Assembly: GCF_000165425.1 (NCBI RefSeq)
Contig: NW_001798982.1
Location: 71,369 to 135,368, forward strand
DNA from: Paramecium tetraurelia
Lineage: Eukaryota > Ciliophora > Oligohymenophorea > Peniculida > Parameciidae
DNA: 64,000 nucleotides
Direction: 5' to 3'
In this document: in pieces, positions 1 to 17,273 of the stretch
Position numbering within the stretch: position 1 is the first letter of the stretch
How the letters are laid out: each line of letters starts with the position of its first letter
Position numbers and translations under genes: made by a program
The notes under the pieces: generated by a model
Seen by the model: only the letters and a program-made list of their open reading frames with translations
The model's database searches: none
Told to the model about the DNA's origin: nothing

Positions 1-94
1 TAAAGCATAATTACAATAATATTTATCTGATTATAAGCAATAAATCATTACAGAATATAAGTAATAAGCCTTATTGAAAGGATATAAATAACAA

Positions 95-325
95 ATGATT
101 GGAGAATTCAATGTAAGCGGTAAGAAAAAGCAGGCAGAATACGATTCCAAGCAATTGACTGAGAGCCAATACCATCGATTGTTATTGAATTTGGACAAGA
201 GCTTGAATCAAAGTGAATAGAGGGAATTGAAGCAGCTACAATCTGAGTTGGGTTTGAACGAACAAGATTTGGCCAATTTGGATGCTTATCAATATGATCA
301 AATACTTGACATGATGAATTAATGA
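95..325 (+). CDS. Small hypothetical protein, 76 aa
   Basis: Single-exon reading frame from ATG to TGA that contains in-frame TAG and TAA codons read as glutamine. The product is hydrophilic and rich in Q, L and K, with no signal peptide or membrane segment; the middle (residues 20-65) looks helical. It stops 27 bp before the convergent stop of the receptor-kinase gene on the other strand. I do not recognise the family. The main support is the uniform, GC-richer codon use compared with the flanking AT-rich DNA, so a real short gene is likely but its function is unknown. Confidence 0.6.
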
Positions 326-352
326 TTATAAATAATTAACAAGCAAGAGCTA

Positions 353-2350
353 TCATAATAATAAATCAATTTGTTAAGCTAATTACGATGCGTACAGTTC
401 TGGGTGGGCAGTGGTTTCGTTATTGGAAATCCAGAACTAATCTAAAATACCTCCTAGACTCGCAACCACATATCCATTGCGAGTCTTGTACATATTTGGA
501 GGCATCTTAATTCCCTCTTCGGCCTCCAAATAGATCACGGAGAAGGAGTATCCCCACAAAAACTGATCTCTAAGGATCATCAGGTCCTGATTGAGGGTGT
601 TGAGAAATTCTTGTTTCACCTTGGGATTCATCTTCATCTTGGCATAGGTGTCACTTCCCCCCTTGATTTCCTCGTCGACTTGGCCCACCTAATAGGTGAA
701 GAACCCTTAGATTTTGAAGCCTTACTGCTCCAAGACGATGGAATTGAGGAGATTCCTCTAGATTAGAGTTGAGAACTGATTATCCTCATTCACGATTGAG
801 TAGAGTCCAATCATGGGGGGGATGAATGATCTCTAGGCAGAAATGCTTAAGTTGTAAATAGCTGACAGTAAATGCCTTGTCAAATATCTCTTGGCTTAAT
901 TATTAATAATGGAGATAAGTACTTCTCCGTCGTATGTGGTTAGGGTATTAGTTTATGATTTCAGTTTAGAGTTTTGCAGTTATTCTACAAAATGTTTATT
1001 AAATTGTTCATCAAATGATGTAATAAATTATTCGATTGAGTGTATTTAAATGAAAACGGATTCTGCATAACTGGTGCATACAATTTCTGGGACATTTAAG
1101 TCGGAATCGCAATCGAAATAGATGATCTTCTATCTCATGTGTTTCATGTGATAATGTGATAAATTCGTAATCGTAATGGGTATTATTTAACTGGTGTTCA
1201 TTTCTCTGATTATTTTGAATATAAAGAGGAATTCATTGAATTTCAACTTAATCTGATTATTTTCCATCTGAGATGTCAGTTTTGCAACCCTTATTATAAA
1301 TGTAATTTATTACAATTCTTCATTGTCCAAACAGGTCTTCCGATAGGCTACACTGTTGTCTCTCGTCGTTCCTTGCAGGTAAGAGAGATAATGTGTTTTA
1401 ATAATCAAGGAATCTGAACTCAAATTCGAAATGGAGTTGCTCAAGGCTCTCGCTTCCATTTTGGGTAAGGAAAGTTCGACAATTCCAGATTTTTATTTTT
1501 GCAGTTTCCGAGTCAAATAATCCTGAATTGTTGGTTCTTGAGATCTGATCGAACTCAAACACACTCCTCCTAATGACATAGGGATTGCTAACACATAGAA
1601 AGCAACATTGTAGGTTTCTGTATCGCTATCTGCAAGAGAAATGATTGTCAAGATCAATACCTATAATAATCAACAGGAGATTGATACCGGTAGTATTCTA
1701 ATGATGAGGAAAGTTATGATGTAAATCAAATTCACTTTGTACTTTTTGTCTTAGATCCGTGAAGTCAAGTCTTTGCCTAGTACTTTTCTTAGTCCATGAA
1801 TTTATGTACAAGTCCAAACTAATATAATGAAGGTGATGGATGTGAGTATTAACAAAAATGCTGCGAACAGATTTTCAGGAAGTAAGGAACACATGCCTAT
1901 TTTGTTGAATCCTATGGCATCGAATAAGAATGCCAATAGAGCAAAAAATGTGGAACCTGACACAACAGCCAAATGTCGCAATTTGTAATTCTTGCTGAAT
2001 TTCGAACTCAATATGCCCAAGGATTCGAAGGAGTAAAGGTTGATATTTGTAAAATATGCGAATGATGTGAATACATTAAGTATGCCAATTGCTATGCAAC
2101 CTTTGCCTTAATTGTCCACATAAAATGTTGTCTCATAAGTATCATGTGCGTCGAAATAAAATTGTGAAAGTATTAAGAAAAAGGAGAACATGCATTCTAA
2201 AATGAGAACAATTTGAATCGTGTGACCTTGTCTTTCATGAAGCTGTTTTATTCTGCATATAAACAGCAGAATTAGGATGGTGAGTATAAAGGACAAGGAG
2301 TTGAGTAGTATTACAAATATTCTAAAGGTGGAATCCTCGTCTTTTATCAT
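353..2350 (-). CDS. Seven-TM receptor fused to PIP-kinase-like domain (GPCR-PIPK type)
   Basis: Spliced model of 656 aa with one 27-nt intron (1661-1687). The N-terminal ~260 residues hold seven hydrophobic segments, beginning FRIFVILLNSLSFILTILIL just after the start, in the pattern of a 7TM receptor. A linker follows, then a C-terminal region that aligns by eye with phosphatidylinositol phosphate kinases: FIPPMIGLYSIV matches the ...SRxYGxYxV strand, and a helix ending FLWGYSFSVIY matches the helix ending MDYSLLVGIH. This architecture is known from Dictyostelium RpkA and oomycete GPCR-PIPKs. The Asp of the MDYS motif is Gly here and no clear FIIKT lysine is seen, so the kinase part may be inactive or very divergent. 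The 7TM part is seen directly; the PIPK call is inferred from weak motifs. Confidence 0.6.
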
Positions 2351-2372
2351 TAAATTAAAATATATGAATATC

Positions 2373-6401
<4,029 letters not shown>

Positions 6402-7025
6402 AATATTATATGCGTTTAATTTTCACTTTTTGACCTTTCTAAGTATCATCTCTATTAGCTTCACTCAAGGTAGGAAAGGTTGGCATCAACGCTCGATTCT
6501 GAGTTATGATTACTAAGTAAACAGGTGTGTTTCAAGGAATCTGGAGCGTCTATTTCTTTTTAGACATTATAGATTAAAATTTTATCCAGAAGATACTAAG
6601 CTAATTCTTAGAGTTAAAATTATTTTGAATTATCCTAAAAATTGATATATCATTATATATTGATATATTTTCTAAGGATGAATTAATGAAATAGTTTTGT
6701 TTTAATTTGAATCTGGACAAAAGTGGTACCAAGAGTCTAAAATTATATTCCAATTAATTGTTTAATTTCTTTTGGATGGATAAATAGCTACTTTTCTCAT
6801 CTACAAGCAGCTGACTAAAGTCTATTTTATAACTGTCTTTTGAAGTGGAGAGCAAAAATATGTAATATGATAACACTTTTTATTTGTGAGTATATTGCTA
6901 ACCTCTAGATCCATTCTGTAAATATGATATCTCTAAATATCCTTTACTATAATATTTTTAGATCGTGAAAATATCAAATATATAAGTGTGTTATTAATAT
7001 AATAATTATTTTATCAATAAATATT
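6402..7025. other. Intergenic, 624 bp, with a short coding-like stretch
   Basis: No gene model could be supported. On the minus strand a frame begins with ATG at 6565-6567 (MSKKKQTLQIP), meets a TGA, and then stays open with protein-like codons up to the ABC transporter start. It may be a decayed 5' exon or a chance ORF. The rest is AT-rich. Confidence 0.5.
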
Positions 7026-8577
<1,552 letters not shown>

Positions 8578-8600
8578 ATAATATATTAGTATGTATAATC

Positions 8601-9017
8601 TCATTTTTAGTAGTCATAAGCGATTGTGATGTAAAGCCACCCATCCTTCTCGGCCTTCTTTTAATATATTTCATTCAAAGGCACATCGACTTTGAATAAA
8701 GCATAACACATACATTTGATGATTATGAAATCACTAACCACCAGAGCGATGTTGTCCTTGTATTGAGCAATGTTGGCGAATCTATTCTGAAGCATCTTCC
8801 TTAAAAAGTCTCTTAAATGTCCTACCAAGATCTCCTGATGCAAGTACATCTTGAACCACATCTAACATCCCCCTGTGATCAAAGCCTCTATCTGTATTAT
8901 CAAGGGCAAGAACCCAGGATGATTACATCGTAACACCTGGTACTCAGCGAACTTCTCGCCGAATGTTATTTTCTGCAGAGTGCTTATTGGCTCCACTATC
9001 GTATTCAAGTCATCCAT
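8601..9017 (-). CDS. Divergent Atg8/LC3-like ubiquitin-fold protein, 138 aa
   Basis: Intron-less. The C-terminal two thirds follow the Atg8 pattern: a helix with HPGFLPLIIQ where Atg8 has YPDRIPVIVE, then KMYLHQEILVGHLRDFLRK for the [20 protein letters not shown] strand and helix, and LNEIYQKKAEKDGWLYITIA for [20 protein letters not shown]. The protein ends YDYQK and has no glycine near the C-terminus, so it lacks the residue that Atg4 exposes and that is joined to phosphatidylethanolamine. Either it acts without lipidation or it is a specialised relative. The start is set by the 16-bp gap to the divergent kinesin gene. The family call rests on eye alignment. Confidence 0.65.
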
Positions 9018-9033
9018 TTTATTATTTATATAA
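9018..9033. promoter_or_regulatory. 16-bp divergent intergenic region (shared promoter)
   Basis: Only 16 bp of pure A/T separate the ATG of the Atg8-like gene (minus) from the ATG of kinesin-14 (plus). Both 5' UTRs must be almost absent or overlap the neighbour's coding sequence, and any promoter must be shared or lie inside the genes. Confidence 0.6.
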
Positions 9034-10524
9034 ATGGAAAAAGAACTCAAGGACATCCGAACCCATCATCTCAAGGTCATCGAAGACAAACTCATCGAAC
9101 TCATCACTCACAAAAATAGAATACTTGCAGTCCAAAGCGAGGAAATAGGAGAATTCAAAAAAAACTTCGATGAATTCAAGCCTCTCACTCAAATAATTCA
9201 AAAAACTACCCGCGAATGTCTATCAGATTTTCAATCCAAATTGGACGAAGCCGACAGATAAGCCATCTAATAGTTCCATCAACAGTAGGATCAATTGGAA
9301 TACCATGCCAGTCGTTTGAATCAACAACAGAACCAAATCCAATCGATCCAAGAATTATTTGAATAACAAACTCGATCAAGGTTATAAATTGCCGAAATGC
9401 AAAAGGCCAAAGACAGAATGCTTATTGAGTTACAGCAGACCAAAGAAGAACTCGAACAGAAGAAGTTCCTGAAGCAACAACTTATGAACAATTTTAAATT
9501 GAGTCAACAACAATAAATTCAACTGCAACAAGAACTCAAGGACACTGAAAATTAGAAAAGATACTGGAACAATCTCCTCCAAGAAGCCAAAGGCAGCATA
9601 CGAGTCTATTGTCGTGTTAGACCAAATTCGTAAGAGGATATGTTATTACTAAATGGAGAATGCACCTTAGTACTTAGAGTTCCTGAGAGATTCCTCAAGT
9701 CAACCAACTGTTAGAAGGAAAGCAGTTTCAATTTCGAGCACATTTTTAGCTAAGAAGCAGATCAATAGGAGATTTACAATGAACTCTCAGATTTGGTCCA
9801 AAATGTAGTGGATGGTCACAATGTGTGCATCTTTGCTTATGGATAAACTGGCTCTGGCAAAACCTACACCATGTAGGGGGATGATTTTCATAAAGGTGTA
9901 ATACCGAGAGCTGTTGAGTAGATCTTCAAAGAGAGACAAGGGATGTTAGAACTTGGGTGGTAAATGAACATCAGAGTTGGCTTTCAAGAGATTTACAATG
10001 AGTAGAGCAGAGATCTAATCACAAATTAGAAGTGTGACGAGGTTAAATTATTGGATATCAAAGACATAGTGGAGGTGGCAGATCATTTTAATACTGCGAA
10101 GAAGAATAGACAAGTTGCAGATACACTTAGTAATGAGGCGTCATCTCGAAGTCATTTTATATTTTAGTTAAACTTGTAAGGACATTTGGGGGATAAGTAA
10201 ATAAATTCTACTTTAAATTTGATTGATTTGGCCGGTTCCGAGAGGGCCAATGTGGCCAAAACTGAAGGGGATAGATTTACTGAGACCAAGGCCATCAATA
10301 AGTCATTGAGTGCTTTAGGCGATGTGTTTAATGCTCTTTATACGAAACAGCAGCATGTCCCATTCAGAAATAGCAAGTTGACCTTCTCGTTGTATAAGTA
10401 TATGGAAGGCAGTTCGAAGACGTTGATGATGGTGAACATTTCGTCGAGATCAGAGGATTTTTAGCAAACACTTGCTAGTCTCAGATTTGCGGAGAAAGTA
10501 AAATCTTGCTCAATTAAGAAATGA
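9034..10524 (+). CDS. Kinesin-14 (C-terminal motor kinesin), 496 aa
   Basis: Intron-less. Residues 1-185 form a coiled coil rich in Q, L and E. The neck [11 protein letters not shown] then leads straight into a C-terminal motor domain, the hallmark of minus-end-directed kinesin-14. Motor motifs: P-loop [12 protein letters not shown], switch I NEASSRSH, switch [12 protein letters not shown], and the alpha-4/L12 segment [12 protein letters not shown]. The motor ends with the helix [12 protein letters not shown] close to the stop. The tail before the coiled coil is very short, so no separate microtubule-binding tail is apparent. Likely roles are spindle organisation or minus-end transport. The next gene starts 18 bp downstream. 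Confidence 0.96.
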
Positions 10525-10542
10525 ATTATATATATTATATAA

Positions 10543-13500
10543 ATGCTATTATTTTTATTGTTCATTCCATCATTTACTTTGTATTGCTGTATGAATATGT
10601 ATTAATCAAGGAGAAAACGATTTAACGATATATGCATCGACCTACGAGCGGAAGGAATGGGATTTGAACAAATACTTTTATGGAGTAGATCTGACCTTTT
10701 CATTAAATGGCAATGAGGGGAATTTCGAACTACTTCAAATCCTCCAGCTTTTAGAAGTCACCCAGGTTGACTTAAGTAGATAAACATATATGTCTTATAG
10801 GCGATGTTACATTGCTAGACATCCACTCAATGAAGACAGTGGGATTTGATACAAATCAGAAGGCCATTTTAATAAAGAATGAGTCCCTTTATTAAATAAG
10901 ATACCCATCAGTTGAGATAGTGTATTACTAGACCGATCAGCCATGTTCTTTCGTGAGAGTGATCTAAAAAGATGCAGTGCTGCTAGCGAATGGCAAACGA
11001 TTCTGGATTGCCAAGCAATAGAATTACTACTAGGTTGACAGTTAAATCTTAGATATTGATATATACGAACAAAAGATATTGATCCTCACAAAGAACAATG
11101 TCCATATCTATTATTACGATGGATTTGTATGTGACTTTAATACAGTCATAAATCAAACAGTATTAACATCTCTGTTGCCTCAAACAGACAAATCATTCGA
11201 AATCATTAATGCCAAATTGGCACTAAAAGACCAAGTGGTTCTTTTGGATAAGTAATTAGGAGTCATCATATTAGAGAGTATTGATTTAGATCATTTTTCA
11301 TTGGTACATCATCATAATTACACCTACTTCTCCACTTACTATTCGATGAGCTTGATGTTTGAAGATTTGTCCTATTAAATTATAGTTTCAACAATTCAGA
11401 ATTCTATCTACGTACTTTCATTGGAAGAAATCGATTATTACTTTTGGCTTAATGGAGCATTGAACCTATCCTAATTCAATATGTCTGGACTCAGAGTAAA
11501 TAGAGAACAGAAATACATTTGTCTATACAACTCCACTTTTATCAGCATCTACTAAATTTCAAACATGCAAAGAATGTATTCAAAATTATTTGAAACCCCA
11601 ATATTGTTTGACTTCAGCTACTAGCAATCAATAATCTATCTGGTCACTCAAACTACTCAACAAGTGTATTACGCCTCCACTGCAATGCTCATCATGAAAC
11701 CCTTTACTCAACCTTCGAATGATTTCCAAAGATTGCAAGTGATTGGCACAGAGGAATCACAATGTGCCATCACATTCAACTACATCATTTACGATTATTT
11801 AGATAACAATCTGTATCAGAAAACCAATGTGATCAATCAGATCAAGCCATTTGTCAATTATCCAACCTATCCCTAGGCATCTATTTTCAAGGAATTAGGA
11901 GTGACAGGATCCAACATCAATGCTAAAATATAATTGAATGATCAAAGCATTTCATTGAAGTTGGGATACTTAGAGGACATGAAAATTACTGGCATCATCT
12001 GGCCTGAAAACATGTTGTTTATTAGTATGTTTTCCAGTTGGAATTATGCTTATTACGTGATTTAAGTGCAAAGCTTTAAAGCCACTCTATACCAATGCTA
12101 AATATTCATACTCTTATATGAATTAAGATGTTAAAAAGTTCATGATTTCAGTCCGAACAGAGAATTAGATAATGATTCTTTTTAATGGATTGAAAAAGAC
12201 GTAGTCATCTTTGGGTATATATCTAAATTCAGACACACGATTGAGATCTTTTAATTAAAATAATCTATAGTCACAAAGTTATTTGTAATTTCTACAAGTT
12301 TGAAGGATGAAAATTCATTGATCAATTCCTTTTGTCTCACGGAATTTTACATATATGTGGTCCTAGAAAAAAAGGGAGAAATCCAAATATATTCCTTATA
12401 AAATTAAGAATTTGTCTACTCAATCACATCATAGGATGTTCAACCGTACGAATTGAAGCCTAAATTTGTGAGAGTGGACAAGAAGCAGAATATGATAATC
12501 ATCGCTAATTAAGATTCTCTGATCGCTGGATTTATGTATGATATCTTTAATATGGTGAATTACTTTTCCTTTCCAGAATGTCGATAGATAGAGGTGAGTT
12601 TGACAAGTTACTCATTTTTTGTAGCATTACATTACGGTCATCAATAGGAGCTGAGAGAGTACAGTATGAGGAGAAGATAGGTGTCCTTCTTGAAGAAGAT
12701 TCCACTATTCCATTACATATTGTAAACACCATTGTAGATGATGTCATCCTTCGATTAAATCATAGTAAGAGCGTACACCCCAGTTCTCTAATAGACAGTC
12801 TTATTAGTATATTAACCGGATGTTAATCTAAGAGAATCCCTTTTAACTCACATTCCTTTAGGATGGTATTTGAAGGACACTCTAAGATTGGGAATTGCAA
12901 AGATGTACACTTATGGTTTATCGATACATGCAAGTTCAAAGTTTGGAATAAAGAACCTATTAATTTATAGGAATTTTCAAGCGGTGATATCATCATAATG
13001 GAATGATGAATACATTCACAAGAAGGAAATAGTAATTCAATATGATTCTATTGATTCACCGGAGCAAATAGAATTTAAATAGAATGTAACATTTTTGAAT
13101 TTGATGACAAATATAGTTGCAGTGGTGAGCAATGAAAGTCTGGTGGTCAATCAGGCTACGATGAAAATATAGAATGGGTGGTTTAAAGGACAGATAATTA
13201 AATATTAAGTAGAATGTTAACAATGCTAAGATTAAATCTTGCTTACTCAAAAGATTGATATAATTCAGAGTCTAGAGTATTATTCTAATTTGTTGGGTGA
13301 ATGTAAATTGGATGACGATTACTTTGTATTTTTGACCCCAAATCAATTGATATTTTTGGATTCGATGCATTATGTCAAGCATCCCTCCTTCTACTTCAAT
13401 TTAGACCTATAATATTAAATTGGTAAGATTTGGTGTAAGAAAGATACAATACTAATAACTGGTTAGACCAACACATTGTAAGGATTTGTCTAGTTGATAA

Positions 13501-14661
13501 AATTCTAAGACAAACAATATCAAATGATCGGAGAACCCTTCTAATTTAAGTTGAGTTATCAGCTTATCTAATTGGAGTTGCTGGATGATGGTAACTTTCT
13601 GATTTTGGATGGGTATCAAATAATTGGAGGGTATATGTATTACACTTCTAGACTTTGTGCTTACCATTATGAATTTACTCCACCAAAATCAGTCTCATAT
13701 ACTTACACACCTTGTGTGGACTAACGGAAATTCGGTGAATTTTTTGCATCCAGTTTCATAGCATACAAGGTTAATAACAAATATAGAGTATTCTTGAGTG
13801 ATTTATCATAAGGGTTATTCATCTAAGATTTCCATTACATCGACAGTTCAATCAAATGCATAACAGCAGATGAGGCTCTCTACAGAGTGTCTCTGAGGCA
13901 ACCAATAGAATAGATGATGGGACTGAATATTGACGATGAAGTTCGATATCTTCAGGTGATTAAGAATGGAGACCCCTAAAACAACTTCCAGATATTCAAA
14001 ATAATTCTCTTGACAAACTCAATAGCTCATTTATCTCTGGTCTTGTACTTCGAAGACAATGTCTATCAGAAACTCTACATCGATGAAATGATCCAAAGAT
14101 ACTCCGATTTCGATGTGTTCTACTAGGCTTCCATGGAAAAAGACTACCTGGCCTTGGCTTATCAGGCCAATTCCTACACCATCTGCATCTATAAACTAGG
14201 TTAGAAACAGTAGCCTATATTGATGATAGGAGGAGTTGAAACCTAATAGTCTTATCCAAACCAATTTTTCTCTCTTCACACCGACGAGAATGGGTAGACT
14301 CTGTTACATATGAACAAAGAGAGCAGGAAACTGAATCTTTACATCGTGGATGAATTTGCTACTCTCTCCTTTCTTGGCAATGCTACAGAACAACCAATCA
14401 CTCTGACTGCCATCAATCAACTTACTTCAGCCTCTATCATTCTGAATGTTCAAATGAGCACAGTCAACCCTACTAATTTGTAAGTGTTTAATTATCTACA
14501 CTAGATATTGGGTGTTGTTGACCATCTTGTTCTGTGTTCTGTTTTTGTTGTCCCTCCTAGCACTCATAGTTTATTAGAAGAATAAGAGATCGAGAAACAA
14601 ACTTTAATCATAAACCAAAAGGAACAAAGGTGATGCATACTGTTTATATAATTAATAATGA
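10543..14661 (+). CDS. Large type I membrane protein, 1,347 aa, unknown function
   Basis: Three 25-nt introns are inferred (10589-10613, 10776-10800, 14480-14504); the first would end in GAG, not TAG, and is needed to avoid a stop. The protein starts MLLFLLFIPSFTLYC, a clear signal peptide. A ~1,280-residue region follows, rich in aromatic residues, beta-prone and glutamine-rich, with no cysteine pattern I recognise. Near the C-terminus a single hydrophobic segment (YWVLLTILFCVLFLL...) is followed by a basic KNKRSRNK tail. That topology gives a large lumenal or extracellular domain with a short cytosolic tail. The ectodomain could be a beta-propeller, but I could not place it in a family. The long uninterrupted frame of about 3.7 kb supports a real gene; shorter ORFs inside it in other frames are shadows. 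Confidence 0.8.
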
Positions 14662-14700
14662 AACATAGTAATGTTAAATAAATAATATCAATTTATATAA

Positions 14701-15366
14701 ATGTTAGATTAATGTTAGTATTTTACATTTGATTACTCATATCAATTCCTATGTCATAGAATAGAGAAGCGAATTTATCCTGCACATTATAAAGTCAAGA
14801 ACAGAGCGATCAATTCATTCTTGGAAAAGATTCAGATAAATCCCATACCTTTTGAAATTGTCTCTATTGCAAACATGACCAATGTTAGCAAACACATTGC
14901 TGAAAGCGAGATAATCTATGAGAATGCTAAAACCGTTGATGATTAGGAAAGGACTCAGGTTCCTCCAAATGAATTATGGGAAAAGGCTAAGCAATGTTGC
15001 ACTCTTTTGGAATCCTCGAAAGTAGACACTCAGGATCTTATTCGCGTTTCTCACCTATATGATTAAATTTTAGATATTTTACAACCTCCAAAACCTCGAC
15101 ATGTGTATTTCATCTCACCTCACAACTCTGATACCGAGACCAAACAAAAGAAATTGGTCTACAATCCAGAGGCACTTAGCAATCTTATCAAAAGACTCAG
15201 GTCTGGGAGAGTGCAATCCCAAACCAGATCTTTGTTTCGATCTACACAGAGAATGCAAACATCATCCATTGGCAAATAGATCCAAAAAACTGAATTGAAT
15301 GAACAATTGAGTACTCAAGCACTCAACTTTCTAAAGTAGTTAAAGAAGAAGCAATTGAATAAGTGA
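14701..15366 (+). CDS. Hypothetical protein, 221 aa
   Basis: Single exon with several in-frame TAA/TAG glutamine codons. The N-terminus MLDQCQYFTFDYSYQF is followed by a mixed helical region. The C-terminal 70 residues are basic and rich in S, R, Q and K (SGRVQSQTRSLFRSTQRMQ, then a KKKQLNK end). No signal peptide or membrane segment is seen. It follows the membrane-protein gene by 39 bp in the same direction and converges on the FLVCR-like gene. The family is not recognised; the basic tail might bind nucleic acid or microtubules, but that is only a guess. Confidence 0.7.
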
Positions 15367-15451
15367 ATTATTAGTGTTTATGATATTATTTCTATTTCTC
15401 TTTTATTTAATTTAATGATAATCCAAATATATATATATATAAATTTATTAC

Positions 15452-17132
15452 TCACTCTTGTTGTTCTTATTCATAAGGATCCTCTGCCTCCTCTCCTGGG
15501 ATTATTGGCACATCACCTACAATGCTGATATTGTTATATGAGCACTAAACATACTTTGATACTGTACACTGAACATGGATCCCTTCTGATACTACACACT
15601 CATTTTCGATTATGTTCCTCTATACACAGATGGCCCCTTTCCTTTCACGACAGATTGACTCTTCTCTAAAGGATAAACTAGAGAAGCCTTGTCCTATTCC
15701 ACATCCAATTCATGATATGAATCATCGATCTTTAGAAACAGACTACAAACAAATCCAATGATTAGCATGACAGTTGAGAAAATGTTCGTGTACAACACTC
15801 TATTGTCCTACTTGTCCTTTCCAGTTATGAATGTCAAGATGTAAGTGAAAACCACGAAGAATAGCATGCTCCCCATATAAAAGGCACCCACTGCGAATGA
15901 TGGTTCTATTGGTGCTATCAAATCGCATCCCATGTCCATGATCACAGGTAGTATAGGCATCACACACATGGCCAAGAGAGTAATTACTATATAAATGTAG
16001 ACCACATTGTTCGATGACAATGCAAAGTATAATGACGCCATTGATAGTGTTGAACATAACAAAAAAATACGAACAAACTGTTTCTGTACCTTATACTTGT
16101 TTACAATATATGGCAGTGCTCCTTAAGCTATCAATCCGCCAATCAAAGGAAATGAAACTTAATTATGATAATTATTGTTATACCAACACCAGCCACTTAA
16201 TCAGTCTCGTATTTGTATGGAGCCATCAGCAATTCCATTATTACCAGGTAGGCTTTTAAGATCCCAAAGTACAGACTAAATGGAATGAATAGTAAAACAA
16301 AGTTTCTATTCTTAAATAGTCGCAGCATTATTCTCAACATGCCGCTTTTTCTTTCAATTTTGTTTATCTTCACAGGGACCTCACTAGGTCTACTCCTCAA
16401 CATAAATAAACTAGGCACTATGGCCAAACTTATGTAAAATTCAAGTAAGCATAAACTTTACATTTTGTCTTTTCCATCCTCGCATTCTGGGTCGTTGTCC
16501 AATTTATAACCCTTAAACATTATTCCAGGCAATTAAGCTGAAACAACCAAGGATAATGTATTAACTACGTTTAGCAGAGTGATTATGATTATTCTCGACT
16601 TAGGATGGAACCAACTCATAGCCATTGATGCTTGAGAATTTAAAATGAAAGGTCTTCCTATTCCACATAGAACCTACCCGACTATCAAAACTGAAAATCT
16701 ATATATAAAATATATATTGTTTACCCTGCTTGGTTTATCAATAACTTAATAGCACAGCCGACAATTGTTAGTATTACTCCTAAATTAGTAGCAGATGCCC
16801 ATCCATAACTTGAAATTGCTAAGTAGATTACTCTTTATACTTTAAGCAGCAACAAATGACAATATTGGATGCATAACCATAAACACCGTCGAGGCTGTTG
16901 CAACTACCGCCAAGGATACATTATAGATCTCAGCCATAAACGAACTTATAGGCACGCATATTTCGTATGGCACTCCATTCACCAATACAACTAAAAAGTA
17001 CAAAAGCAAAATAGCCCATCTATAAACTGATAACTCTATATCTTTGATTGATTACGAATGAGATTTCACTAAGGAATTATCGGAAATCGATTTCACCTTT
17101 TGTTAATCAGCTTCAGATTTTTGATTACTCAT
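15452..17132 (-). CDS. FLVCR-like major facilitator transporter, ~525 aa
   Basis: Four introns are inferred (16820-16841, 16699-16724, 16158-16183, and one ending the coding region near 15517-15545 with a GTG donor or, alternatively, a longer one to 15554). The start MSNQKSEADQQK leads to about 12 hydrophobic segments. RWAILLLYFLVVLVNGVPYE, a second block with QVLCGIGRPFILNS, and the late block GCDLIAPIEPSFAVGA match the FLVCR family (heme or choline/ethanolamine export and import) better than other MFS groups. The hydrophilic C-terminal tail is rich in acidic residues and glutamine and ends EQEQQE. The substrate cannot be decided. It is convergent with the 221-aa gene (85 bp between stops). 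Confidence 0.85.
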
Positions 17133-17273
17133 ATTTAATGATCCGATAATTTTTCACAAATTACCTTATTTATTAATCTAAAAATAATCACCACAAATTG
17201 CGTAATCAACCACACTACACTTTGAATATTTAATATATAAATTGAATAAAATATATCTATTGAATATCCGAAT

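Noticed and set aside
12578-12826. Plus-strand 82-codon frame starting MSIDRGEFDKL
   Set aside because: It lies in another frame inside the long membrane-protein gene, whose own frame is open on both sides for kilobases.
15800-16057. Minus-strand frame MFNTINGVIIL overlapping the transporter
   Set aside because: It overlaps the FLVCR-like frame, whose TM segments match the family; this is the out-of-frame reading.
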